Assembly: GCA_035634255.1 (NCBI GenBank)
Contig: DASQDI010000141.1
Span: 1-64,000 of the forward strand
Direction: 5' to 3'
Length of the DNA stretch: 64,000 bases
Source: DATLMR01 sp035634255
GTDB taxonomy: Bacteria; Acidobacteriota; Blastocatellia; UBA7656
This document shows positions 49,884-58,514 of the stretch, piece after piece (position 1 is the stretch's first letter; every line of letters starts with the position of its first letter). A program made the translations under genes and the position numbers. Below the pieces are notes generated by a model that was not told the DNA's origin, did not search any database, and saw only the letters and a program-made list of their open reading frames with translations.

Positions 49884-51044
49884 ATGTCGAGCGCGACTGA
49901 AAAAGCGGTGGGGCGGGGGTTCCATTACGACCGCGCGGCGGGCGGCTCGGGCAGGGCCGTCTGGCTGTTCTCTCCCGCGACGGACCTCTCGGTCTTTCTC
50001 GGCAGCGCCGTGGCGTCGCTCGTCGCGCTCTGGGTAGGCGCGCGGATGGGCGTACTCTACGACGACTCGCCGGACTGGGCCTGGATACCGGCGGTCCTGC
50101 TGATCGACGTGGCGCACGTCTACTCGACGGGGTTCCGAGTCTACCTCGACTCGGACGAGTTGAAGAGGAGGCCGTGGCTCTACCTGCTCGTCCCGGCGGT
50201 CGGACTCGCGGCGGGGGTCACCCTCTACTCGGAGGGGGAGCTGGTATTCTGGAGGGCCCTCGCCTACCTCGCGGTGTTTCATTTCGTCCGCCAGCAATAT
50301 GGCTGGGTCGCGCTTTATCGCGCGCGCGCGGGCGAGCGCGACCGGCTCGGCGGGTGGGTCGACACGGCGGCGATTTATGCCGCGACCGTTTACCCTCTAA
50401 TATATTGGCACACGCACCTGCCGAGACAGTTCTGGTGGTTTCTGGCGAACGATTTCGCGCAGATTCCCGGAGCCGTCGGGCGGGTCGCGCAGCCGCTTTA
50501 CTGGTTGATATTGATCTCCTACGCGGCCCGCTCTCTCTACAGATGGGCCGTGAAGGGCGAAGTGAATCCGGGTAAAGATATAGTGGTCGCGACGACGGCG
50601 GTCTGCTGGTACGTCGGCATAGTCTCCATCAACTCCGACTACGCCTTCACGGTGACGAACGTGATCATTCACGGAGTCCCTTACATGGCGCTCATCTACT
50701 GGTACGGGAGGACGAAGGCGGCGCGGGCGGAGGGCGCGGGGCCGTTCCGACTCTTCGCCTCCGGCCCGTACCTCTTCCTCGCGATTCTCTGGGCCATGGC
50801 CTACTCGGAAGAGATGCTCTGGGACAGGGGCGTCTGGCAGGAGCGGGCGTGGCTGTTCGGCGGGCCGTGGGATGTTGGGGCTTTGAAGGCGTTTCTCGTG
50901 CCGCTGCTGGCCCTGCCGCAGATCACTCACTACGTGCTGGACGGGTTCATCTGGCGGAGGCGGAGCAATCCCGATTTCACCATCGTCCCCGCGAACGCGG
51001 CCGCCCGGCCGGCCTTACCCGGCGAGCGCACAATCTCGAAGTAA
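49884..51044 (+). CDS. Polytopic membrane protein of unknown function
   Basis: 386 residues with about nine transmembrane helices (LSVFLGSAVASLVALWVGAR, IPAVLLIDVAHVYSTGFRVY, WLYLLVPAVGLAAGVTLYSE, FWRALAYLAVFHFVRQQYGW, AAIYAATVYPLIYW and more). Conserved histidines in the membrane (DVAHVYSTGFRVY, VFHFVRQQYGW, YWHTHLPRQFWW, NVIIHGVPYMALIYW and ITHYVLDGFIWR) could form a metal site, as in some carotenoid-cleaving (Brp/Blh) or lipid-modifying enzymes; this is only a resemblance. Starts 17 bases after the flavin oxidase and ends the block. Confidence 0.75.
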   Translation: MSSATEKAVGRGFHYDRAAGGSGRAVWLFSPATDLSVFLGSAVASLVALWVGARMGVLYDDSPDWAWIPAVLLIDVAHVYSTGFRVYLDSDELKRRPWLYLLVPAVGLAAGVTLYSEGELVFWRALAYLAVFHFVRQQYGWVALYRARAGERDRLGGWVDTAAIYAATVYPLIYWHTHLPRQFWWFLANDFAQIPGAVGRVAQPLYWLILISYAARSLYRWAVKGEVNPGKDIVVATTAVCWYVGIVSINSDYAFTVTNVIIHGVPYMALIYWYGRTKAARAEGAGPFRLFASGPYLFLAILWAMAYSEEMLWDRGVWQERAWLFGGPWDVGALKAFLVPLLALPQITHYVLDGFIWRRRSNPDFTIVPANAAARPALPGERTISK

Positions 51045-51188
51045 TGGGAGGGAGGCGGGGAGCCCCCGCGCTCCGAGGCGTCGCACCCGCACGTGTCCTC
51101 ATCTGATATCCCACCCCCCGCCCGGCTTGATATGTGAGGCCCGATCATTAATAATTTTTCTAGCGAACAAAAGGGAAGGGGAATTCAT

Positions 51189-52523
51189 ATGAAGATCGTA
51201 ACGGCGCTGGCTCTTGTTTTAGCATTTGCCCTGCCGCTTTCAGCAATGACACAAGAAAAAGTTTTTCCATACAAATACAGCATGGATGACCTGCCGAACG
51301 GTTTGAGGTTCATAACCGTCCCGACGGGTTTCCCGAATACGGTCGCGCTTTACATCGTGGTCAACACCGGGTCGCGCAACGAGGTCGAGCCGGGGAAGTC
51401 GGGCTTCGCGCACCTGTTCGAGCACCTGATGTTCCGGGGGACCGACAAGTTCTCGGCCGCGCAGTACGCCAAGGTGCTCAAGGGCGCGGGCGCGGACAGC
51501 AACGCTTACACGACCGACGACCGCACGGTCTACCACACGGTATTCTCTAAGGAAGACCTCGAACAGATAATGATGGTCGAGGCCGACAGGTTCCAGAACC
51601 TGAAGGTGCCGGAGGAGCTGTTCAAGACCGAGACGAGGGCGGTCCTCGGCGAGTACAACAAGAACGCCGCGAACCCGGTCAACAAGCTCTTCGAAGTCCT
51701 GCGCGACACGGCGTTCGAGAAGCACACTTACAAGCACACGACGATGGGCTTTCTGCGCGATGTCGAGAACATGCCCAACACGTATGACTACAGCCTCGAA
51801 TTCTTCAAGAGGTACTACCGGCCGGAGTACACGACCATCATCGTCGCGGGGGACGTGAACCACGAGATCGTCTCCGCCCTGGTTAAGAAGTACTGGGGCG
51901 ACTGGAAGCGGGGCAATTACGTGCCCGAGATCCCGCGCGAGGCACCGCAGACCGAGGAGAAGGTCGCCAACGTCGACTGGCCCGCCCCGACCCTGCCGTG
52001 GGTCGCGGTCGCCCACCGCGGCCCCGCGTTCTCCGACGAGCAGAAGGACATGCCGGTGATGGACCTGATCGGCAGCCTGGGATTTTCTCCGACCTCGGAC
52101 CTCTACCAGCGCCTCGTGATCAAAGAGCAGAAGGTGGACGCCCTGGTCGCCTCGTTCGACGACCGCCTGGACCCGTACCTCTTGACCGTGATGGCGCGCG
52201 TGAAGAATCCGAAGGACATCGATTACGTGAAGGGGGAGATACTGAAGACGCTTGATTCGTTTAAGACTACCAGGGTGCCGAAAGAGAAGCTGGAAGACGT
52301 GAAATCGAACCTCAAATACAGCTTCGCCCTGAGCCTGAACAACACCGAAGCGATTGCGGCGAACCTCGCCCCGTACATCGCCCTGCGGCGGACGCCCGAG
52401 GCCATCAACAAGGTTTATGGCGTGTACGCTTCGATAACGCCGGAGGACATTCAGGAGATGGCGAAGAAGTATTTCGTTCAGAATCAGCGGACGGTGGTGA
52501 CGCTTTCGCACAGGGGGGAGTGA
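51189..52523 (+). CDS. M16 peptidase, catalytic subunit
   Basis: 444 residues with a signal peptide (IVTALALVLAFALPLSAMT). The inverted zinc motif H75-L-F-E78-H79 (GFAHLFEHLMFRG) is followed exactly 76 residues later by E155 (RAVLGEYNKN), so all zinc ligands are present. First and second M16 domains cover about 30-240 and 260-440. It pairs with the next gene, which starts four bases later and lacks the zinc site: the usual heterodimer of pitrilysin-like peptidases. Probably degrades peptides in the periplasm. Confidence 0.95.
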   Translation: MKIVTALALVLAFALPLSAMTQEKVFPYKYSMDDLPNGLRFITVPTGFPNTVALYIVVNTGSRNEVEPGKSGFAHLFEHLMFRGTDKFSAAQYAKVLKGAGADSNAYTTDDRTVYHTVFSKEDLEQIMMVEADRFQNLKVPEELFKTETRAVLGEYNKNAANPVNKLFEVLRDTAFEKHTYKHTTMGFLRDVENMPNTYDYSLEFFKRYYRPEYTTIIVAGDVNHEIVSALVKKYWGDWKRGNYVPEIPREAPQTEEKVANVDWPAPTLPWVAVAHRGPAFSDEQKDMPVMDLIGSLGFSPTSDLYQRLVIKEQKVDALVASFDDRLDPYLLTVMARVKNPKDIDYVKGEILKTLDSFKTTRVPKEKLEDVKSNLKYSFALSLNNTEAIAANLAPYIALRRTPEAINKVYGVYASITPEDIQEMAKKYFVQNQRTVVTLSHRGE

Positions 52524-52527
52524 CAAT

Positions 52528-54045
52528 ATGCGAATCAGGTTTATAGTTCTGTTATTGAGTCTGGCAGTATCGACTCCCGGACTTGCGCTGTCGAAGTCCG
52601 GAGGGGGTTCAACAAAAGTGACACCGGTGCTCATACCAAATTCCTCGCCTCTGGTCAGCTTCAGGTTCTTATTCAACGCGGGGTCGTCGGCCGACCCGAA
52701 GGGCAAGGAGGGCCTCGCGTCCCTGACAGCGGCCATGATCTCGGGCGGCGGGACCCGCTCGATGACCTACGAAGAGATCGTCAAGGCGATGTACCCGATG
52801 GCGACGAGCTTCAGCTCGCAGGTGGACAAGGAGATGACCGTCTTCGTCGGGACCACCCACCTCGACAACCTGCAAAAATACTACGCGCTGGTGTCCGAGA
52901 GCATACTTAATCCCGGCTGGCGCGCGGAGGATTTCTCCCGCATCAAAGAGGACGCGGTCAATTACCTGAAAGTGAACCTCAGGGGCAACAACGACGAGGA
53001 GATGGGCAAGGAAGTTCTCTACAACTGGATTTACGAGGGGCACCCGTACGGCCATCACAACGTCGGCACGGTGAAGTCGCTTGAGAAGCTGACCCTCGAC
53101 GACGTGAAGGAGTTCTACCGGAACAACTACACGCGAGAGAACTTAGTGCTCGGGCTCGCGGGGGGCTACCCTTCGGACTTCGCGGGAAAGCTGGAATCGG
53201 ATTTCGCTTCGAAGCTCCCGGCGGGGAAAGCCTCGGCGAAGGCGAAGCTGCCCGAGCCCGAAAAGATCGACGGGCTTGAGATGCGGATAATCCAGAAGGA
53301 CACTCCGGGCACGGCCATCTCTCTCGGGTTCCCGATACCCGTCACCCGCTCGGATGCCGACTGGCCCGCCCTGCTTCTGGCCCAGTCGTTTTTCGGGCAG
53401 CACAGGTCGAGCAACAGCTACCTGTACCAACGCCTGCGCCAGACGCGGGGGCTGAATTACGGCGACTACGCCTACATCGAGTATTTCCCGAATGGCATGT
53501 TCCAGTTACAGCCGGACCCGAACCTGGCCCGGAGGCAGCAGATATTCCAGGTCTGGATTCGCCCGGTCGAGCCGAAAAATTCGCTCTTCGCGCTGCGGAT
53601 CGCGCTCTACGAGTTGAGGAAGCTTGCGGAGAAGGGGATGTCTCAGGCGGACTTCGAGGCCACGCGGCAATTCCTCACGAAAAACGTCGCGTCGCTGACC
53701 AAGACCCAGAGCGCGCAACTCGGCTACGCCCTCGACAGCCGCTTCTACGGGATCGGCGATTTCAACGAGTACGTGCGGAGCAGCCTGTCCAGATTAACGC
53801 TCGACGACGTGAACAAGGCCATCAGGAAGTACCTTCAGGCCGACAACGTGAAGGTCGTCGTGGTCACCAGGGACGCGAAGGGGTTCAGGGCCGCCGCCCT
53901 GTCGGGCAATCCGTCCCCCGTGGCTTACACCGCCCCGATGCCGAAAGAAGTTCTGGAAGAAGACAAGGCCATCGAAACCTACAAGCTCAGCCTCGACCCG
54001 AAAGATGTCGAGATCGTGCCTGTTGACGTGATCTTCCAGGAGTGA
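52528..54045 (+). CDS. M16 peptidase-like, non-catalytic subunit
   Basis: 505 residues, signal peptide (FIVLLLSLAVSTPGLALS). The place where HxxEH should be reads GLASLTAAMISGGGTRS, so zinc is not bound. The second M16 domain keeps the substrate-positioning arginine and tyrosine (YQRLRQTRGLNYGDYAYIEY). It is the partner of the catalytic subunit encoded four bases upstream. C-terminal 60 residues (LSGNPSPVAYTAPMPKEVLE onward) extend beyond the usual fold. Confidence 0.93.
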   Translation: MRIRFIVLLLSLAVSTPGLALSKSGGGSTKVTPVLIPNSSPLVSFRFLFNAGSSADPKGKEGLASLTAAMISGGGTRSMTYEEIVKAMYPMATSFSSQVDKEMTVFVGTTHLDNLQKYYALVSESILNPGWRAEDFSRIKEDAVNYLKVNLRGNNDEEMGKEVLYNWIYEGHPYGHHNVGTVKSLEKLTLDDVKEFYRNNYTRENLVLGLAGGYPSDFAGKLESDFASKLPAGKASAKAKLPEPEKIDGLEMRIIQKDTPGTAISLGFPIPVTRSDADWPALLLAQSFFGQHRSSNSYLYQRLRQTRGLNYGDYAYIEYFPNGMFQLQPDPNLARRQQIFQVWIRPVEPKNSLFALRIALYELRKLAEKGMSQADFEATRQFLTKNVASLTKTQSAQLGYALDSRFYGIGDFNEYVRSSLSRLTLDDVNKAIRKYLQADNVKVVVVTRDAKGFRAAALSGNPSPVAYTAPMPKEVLEEDKAIETYKLSLDPKDVEIVPVDVIFQE

Positions 54046-54091
54046 ACCGAAGGCCGGGGCGGCCATCGTGCCTGCCCCGGCTTCCGATAAA

Positions 54092-54379
54092 TCACCCGGC
54101 GATGCGCCTCAGCTTGCGCCTGAATTCCCGCGGGTCCACCCGGTGCTTGAAGGCTTTGATCCCGTTGATAAATATCACGGGGATGTCATGCCGATAGAGC
54201 TCTTTCAATTCGGGGTCTTCGTCGATGTTGACCTCTTCCAGAGTGAAATCGTCATCGCACCCGGCCGAGGCCATGCCGGCTTTGGCCTCGTCGCACAGGT
54301 GGCATCCGGGGCGAGAGTAGATGATCACTCTGGCCCTCGCGTGGTCATGTGGCCTCGTGCTGTTCCAGAATTTTCGCAT
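54092..54379 (-). CDS. Glutaredoxin-like protein
   Basis: 95 residues. The thioredoxin-fold redox site CHLC lies in IIYSRPGCHLCDEAKAGM, with the cis-proline in HDIPVIFINGI and the C-terminal FKHRVDPREF helix. This is the glutaredoxin family (DUF836-like). No partner reductase is adjacent. It lies alone between two plus-strand genes, on the minus strand, and may have its promoter in the 200 bases before the DUF3857 gene. Confidence 0.88.
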   Translation of the reverse strand: MRKFWNSTRPHDHARARVIIYSRPGCHLCDEAKAGMASAGCDDDFTLEEVNIDEDPELKELYRHDIPVIFINGIKAFKHRVDPREFRRKLRRIAG

Positions 54380-54580
54380 CTCTTCCGCCCGCCCGCGCGT
54401 TTTACCGACGTAGGGAGGCGCTGTAGAAAATATCAGCCGGGAACTCTTCGGTAAAGCCGAGGGCGCAGGCGGTCGAAAGCCGCGTTTATCAACCCGGCGG
54501 TTTCTGATATATTCTCTCCGGCAATCGCAAGACGCCTGACGGAGCTTGATACCACATCAAACCAGGGGGCAACGCCCAGC

Positions 54581-56530
54581 ATGCGAAGATCCTATCTCGT
54601 AAGCGCACTCTTTGCTTTACTCTTCGTTCTGCCTGGCATATCGAAGGCGGACTCGCCGCCGGATTGGGTGAAAGAGGCTCTACGGACCCCTTCATACAAC
54701 TACGACAAGAGTGTCCCTTACCTGGTGCTGCTGGACGAGCGGACGACGACCGTCAAGGCGAACGGCGGGTCCGAGACGCGGTCGCGTTACATCGCGCGCA
54801 TACTCACGCAGGAGGGGCGGGCCGCCGCGCGGCGCGAGATTCAATACGACAGCGAGATAAAGATCAGCGACCTTCACGCCTGGCACATCCGCTCCGACAA
54901 CAAAGTGTTTCAGCTCGAAAACGAAAAGGTGATTGAGGAGTCCATCAACGACGACCTCTACAGTCAGGTGCGCTCGAAGGTGATGCGATTCGGGGAGGTG
55001 GACATCGGCTCCGTGGTCGCATTCGAATGGGTGAAGAGGGAGCGCCAGTTCGTCAATCAGGACTACCATTACTTCCAGACGCGCGCGCCGGTCGTCGCTT
55101 CGCGGTACCAGCTTGAGCTGCCCGAAGGCTGGGCGGTCGAGTCCTTCGTGTTCAACCACGGCCCCATCAAGCCGCAGGTCAAGGGCAACTTTTATGTGTG
55201 GCAGGTCCTGAACCTTCCGCCCATAAAAGAGGAGCCGTGGATGCCGGAAGTGACGGGCCTGTCGCCCTACCTCGCGGTGTCTTACTACCCCACAGGCTCG
55301 ACGGACTCGAAGAAGGCATTCTCGACCTGGCAGGATGTCTCGCGGTGGGCCGAAAAAGTCATGTACACGGAGGCGCGCGACCTCAAGCTCGTCGAGGATA
55401 AAGCGAAAGAGCTGACCGCAGGGCTTGAGGGTGAGATGGAGAAGGTGAAGGCCATCTCCCGGTGGGTGCAGAAAAATATCCGCTACGTCTCGATTCAACT
55501 GAGCCTGATCGGCGGGTACAGGCCGAACCCTGCCGACATCGTCATCAGGAAGGGGTACGGGGACTGCAAGGACAAGAGCGCCTTGATGCAGGCGATGCTC
55601 GCGGCGATAGGCATCCGGTCGTACAAAGTCCTGGTCTTTTCCGGCGACCCGATAAGGGTGCGGCCGGAGTTCCCCTCGCCTCTTCAGTTCAATCACGCGG
55701 TGATAGCGGTCGAGATGAAATCCGGGGCCGCGGGGGGGCAGGGCAATCCCCGCCCCGGCGGCCTCCTCTTCTTCGACCCGACGGACGGCGTGACCCCTCT
55801 GGGAGACCTGCCATTTTATTTGCAGGGCAGCCATGGCCTGGTGGTCAACGGGGGCTCCGGCGAGCTTCTGCGGTTGCCGAATTTTTCGGAGGAGAAAAAC
55901 CGGTCCCTCCGCGAACTGGACGTGGAGTTGCAGGCCGGCGGAGAGGTGCGGGCGATTGTGAAAGAGGTGTTCACGGGGCAGATCGCCTCGGCCATGCGCC
56001 GTCAGGTCGCGGCCTCGAGCGCGGAAGGGTTCGAGCGCGAGCTTGCGGCACGAATCGCGCGGGAAATTCCCGGAGCGGCCCTGAGCGACCTCAGGATAAA
56101 CCGGGAGGCGGACACAGGCGACCCTCTAATCTTCCAGTACACGGTGAAAGCGAACAGCTATGCGAATCGCATGGGTAAGCTTCTCGTGATCCGCCCCATA
56201 CTCATGTGGGTGCAGGGCCCTTCCGTCTTCACGGATAAGAACAGGCTGCACCCCATCCTGTTCGACATCCCGTCGATCAGGGAAGACATCACGCGGATAT
56301 CTCTTCCCGACGGCTTCAAGCTGGATGAAGTCCCGTCGAACACTAACCTGAAGACGGACTTCGGCTCGTTCGACCTGGACTACAAGGTCGAGGGGCGGCA
56401 GGCCGTGATCAAGCGCAGGCTCGCGATAACCAGTCAAATACTCCCGCCAACGGAGTACGCCGCGATCAAGAAGTTCTTCGACCTCGTCCAATCGACTTCC
56501 CAGTCGAGCATGGTTTTAGTCAACCAGTGA
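54581..56530 (+). CDS. Secreted DUF3857/transglutaminase-like protein
   Basis: 649 residues, signal peptide (LVSALFALLFVLPGISKA). DUF3857 beta domain about 35-260 (SVPYLVLLDERTTTVKANGG, VRSKVMRFGEVDIGSVVAFE, and YLAVSYYPTG). Transglutaminase-like domain about 275-430: WVQKNIRYVSIQLSLIGGYR, the cysteine C329 in GYGDCKDKSAL, histidine in QFNHAVIAVEM and aspartate in FFDPTDG, a complete catalytic triad. A DUF2569-like/beta tail completes it. A common exported architecture of unknown substrate. Its 3' end overlaps the GH13 gene by 15 bases (convergent). Confidence 0.93.
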   Translation: MRRSYLVSALFALLFVLPGISKADSPPDWVKEALRTPSYNYDKSVPYLVLLDERTTTVKANGGSETRSRYIARILTQEGRAAARREIQYDSEIKISDLHAWHIRSDNKVFQLENEKVIEESINDDLYSQVRSKVMRFGEVDIGSVVAFEWVKRERQFVNQDYHYFQTRAPVVASRYQLELPEGWAVESFVFNHGPIKPQVKGNFYVWQVLNLPPIKEEPWMPEVTGLSPYLAVSYYPTGSTDSKKAFSTWQDVSRWAEKVMYTEARDLKLVEDKAKELTAGLEGEMEKVKAISRWVQKNIRYVSIQLSLIGGYRPNPADIVIRKGYGDCKDKSALMQAMLAAIGIRSYKVLVFSGDPIRVRPEFPSPLQFNHAVIAVEMKSGAAGGQGNPRPGGLLFFDPTDGVTPLGDLPFYLQGSHGLVVNGGSGELLRLPNFSEEKNRSLRELDVELQAGGEVRAIVKEVFTGQIASAMRRQVAASSAEGFERELAARIAREIPGAALSDLRINREADTGDPLIFQYTVKANSYANRMGKLLVIRPILMWVQGPSVFTDKNRLHPILFDIPSIREDITRISLPDGFKLDEVPSNTNLKTDFGSFDLDYKVEGRQAVIKRRLAITSQILPPTEYAAIKKFFDLVQSTSQSSMVLVNQ

Positions 56531-57925
56531 TGCTTCCAGCAGGCAGAATCTCGTGTCGTCATCGACGGAAAGCTGGCCCGGATTTAGAACGAACCTGCCT
56601 CCGCTCGGCTCAAGAATAAAAGATGTAGAAGTCAGCAGGTTCGACACCCTCATCCGGTTGTGCGCTCCGAGGGCGCGCGCAACCGGCGAGATGTCCAGGT
56701 TGATCGTGTTGAACTTCTCCCATTGATTCGAAACCTGCCCGAAGTAGGCGACCGCCCGGCCGGATTTCTGCCTCATGAACGAGACTATGCCGGGGCCGCT
56801 ATCGAACGGGACGTGAGAGCCTTCCCTGAACACCTCATCCGAAGTGGCCTGAAGGAGGTACGTGTAAGCGATCTTTAATATGGGGTCGGCGGGCTCGTCG
56901 TGGAGGGGCGACAGGCGCTGAACGGGCAGCTTCTCGCGCTTACCCTCCATCTGCCCTTCATGGATAAGCGTGGAAGATGGGAGGGAGAGGATGAGGGCGG
57001 CGGCCGCGAGATTGCCGCCCCGGCTGAAAACGGATGCGGCCCTCGCCTCGTCGTGATTCTCGGTGAAGCAGAGGGACGCGCGCACCGATTCGGGGCTTCT
57101 GGAAAGCCGCTCTTTAATCAGGTGAATGTTCCCGGAGACCAGCCCATCGTACAGCTTCTTCTCGTAAGCCAGATCGAAGCCCAGGCTCAGAAGATACTCT
57201 TCCTTGTCCCAGTAGGCTTCGGCAATGAAAATGAAGTCGGGCCTTGAGCCCTTAACCGCGTCGATTGCCTCTTTCCAGAACTCCCCCGGCATCCGTTCCG
57301 AGAACCAGGATTCGGAGGCCCGCGGGTACCAGAACTGGCGGATGTAGTCGCGCAGAACGAGCATGGCCATGTCGCACCTCACCCCGTCGGCATGCAGGCT
57401 GATCCACTTGAGCACGTCGATCATGTGAGACCTGAGGGCTGGGCTTGTGTAGTCGAGTTGCGAGGTGTCATGCCAGGGCGGGAAGTAGGGGTCGCGGCCG
57501 AAGGCGACCAGTTCTCCCGATTTATGAAGGAAGTAATCCCCGGTGCCGCGGTCCCTGACCGCGGGATTATTGCGAATGAAGAAGTCCGGGTGCTTGCCGA
57601 TCCAGGGGGAGTCAATCGCCATGTGGTTCGAGACGAAATCGACGATCACGCGGAGCCCCGCTTCGTGGGCGCGGTTCACGAGGGCGACGAAGCCTGCCTT
57701 CCCGCCCAGGTCAGGATTGAACCTGTAATCAGGAATGGCATAAGGCGAGCCCTCAAAATCATCCGAGATTACTTTAGATATTCTCCTGGCCGCTTCACTG
57801 ATCTGCCATACCCCCATAAGCCATATGGCATCGAACCCGAGCCTCGCAATCTCAAGCAACTCGGAATCGGTGAGCTGGGCGAAGCGTCTGAAGCGCGCAC
57901 GCGCATTTATCTCGTATATTCGCAA
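56516..57925 (-). CDS. GH13 alpha-amylase family enzyme
   Basis: About 469 residues if the TTG at 57925 is the start (GGAGGT ten bases before it, and the domain begins right there with LRIYEINARARF); an ATG at 57982 and a TTG at 58024 are alternatives. GH13 regions: DFVSNH (I), GVRCDMAML with nucleophile Asp (II), FIAEAYWD with acid/base Glu (III), FTENHDE with Asp (IV). All three catalytic acids are present. It should act on alpha-glucans; the absence of a signal peptide points to cytoplasmic glycogen/maltodextrin or trehalose metabolism. The WLMGVWQ and GSPYAIPDYRFNPDLGG stretches are typical of intracellular members. Confidence 0.88.
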   Translation of the reverse strand: MRIYEINARARFRRFAQLTDSELLEIARLGFDAIWLMGVWQISEAARRISKVISDDFEGSPYAIPDYRFNPDLGGKAGFVALVNRAHEAGLRVIVDFVSNHMAIDSPWIGKHPDFFIRNNPAVRDRGTGDYFLHKSGELVAFGRDPYFPPWHDTSQLDYTSPALRSHMIDVLKWISLHADGVRCDMAMLVLRDYIRQFWYPRASESWFSERMPGEFWKEAIDAVKGSRPDFIFIAEAYWDKEEYLLSLGFDLAYEKKLYDGLVSGNIHLIKERLSRSPESVRASLCFTENHDEARAASVFSRGGNLAAAALILSLPSSTLIHEGQMEGKREKLPVQRLSPLHDEPADPILKIAYTYLLQATSDEVFREGSHVPFDSGPGIVSFMRQKSGRAVAYFGQVSNQWEKFNTINLDISPVARALGAHNRMRVSNLLTSTSFILEPSGGRFVLNPGQLSVDDDTRFCLLEASLVD

Positions 57926-58336
57926 AACCTCAATTGACCTCCGGGGAGATGGCGTAAAAGGACCGAGAACAACGGCGAGCATGCCATACTCAAGCCGGTT
58001 CAGGCAAGCCGAAGTCTTTATCAATCGGTTCGGAAATAAAATCGCAATTTATCTTATAAATCAAAAGTTTAGATTGATTAATAGGTGATAAAACCGGCCT
58101 CCGGGTTCGGGAGCGGGATTCAGGCCAGGAAGAGAGGCATGATCCCCAGGGTCTATCTGTTGGATTAAATAATTGGGGCGAAAATGCCGGTTATTGTAAA
58201 AAATTGTCACCATCCTGCTCTTTTCTAGATTTTACGGGGCAGATGAGGGAGAATAAGGGAGGCTGACCGTGTCCGTATAAGTGATTCTTTTTCAGCCGTT
58301 TATAAATTATTTTGAAGACATCCTCTTCTTCAACGT

Positions 58337-58365
58337 TTGCATCTAGGTAGTTGGGTGTATATATT
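58337..58365 (+). promoter_or_regulatory. Sigma-70 promoter of rpoD
   Basis: TTGCAT at 58337-58342 and TATATT at 58360-58365 with a 17-base spacer; this would give a leader of about 140 bases. Confidence 0.6.
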
Positions 58366-58393
58366 GTATTATGATTCGTTATGTCTTCTTACA

Positions 58394-58478
58394 GCGTATC
58401 GTAATTATGGTACGCAGGGGATATGCTCTAAGGATCGGGCGAGAAGATGCAGGCACCTCCAAAAAGCAGGTGCCTTTT
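58394..58478 (+). promoter_or_regulatory. Structured leader of rpoD with terminator-like hairpin
   Basis: First a hairpin GCGTA/TACGC (about 58394-58415, near GTAATTATG), then AGGCACCT (58451-58458) pairing with AGGTGCCT (58468-58475) followed by TTT. The second looks like a Rho-independent terminator placed between the promoter and the rpoD start, so premature termination (attenuation) is possible. No known riboswitch core was recognised. Confidence 0.5.
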
Positions 58479-58514
58479 AGTTCAGGAAAATAGCGGTGTT
58501 TGGCGAAAGGTGGA

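Larger units (their letters stand above)
57926..58514. other. AT-rich intergenic region before rpoD
   Basis: About 590 bases (less if the GH13 gene starts further upstream), AT-richer than the rest. It holds the rpoD promoter and a hairpin leader and possibly the GH13 promoter. No additional gene is convincing. Confidence 0.55.

Noticed and set aside
51240..52736. Long minus-strand frame of 498 codons opposite the M16 gene
   Set aside because: Shadow frame; the plus strand carries the intact zinc motif and signal peptide.
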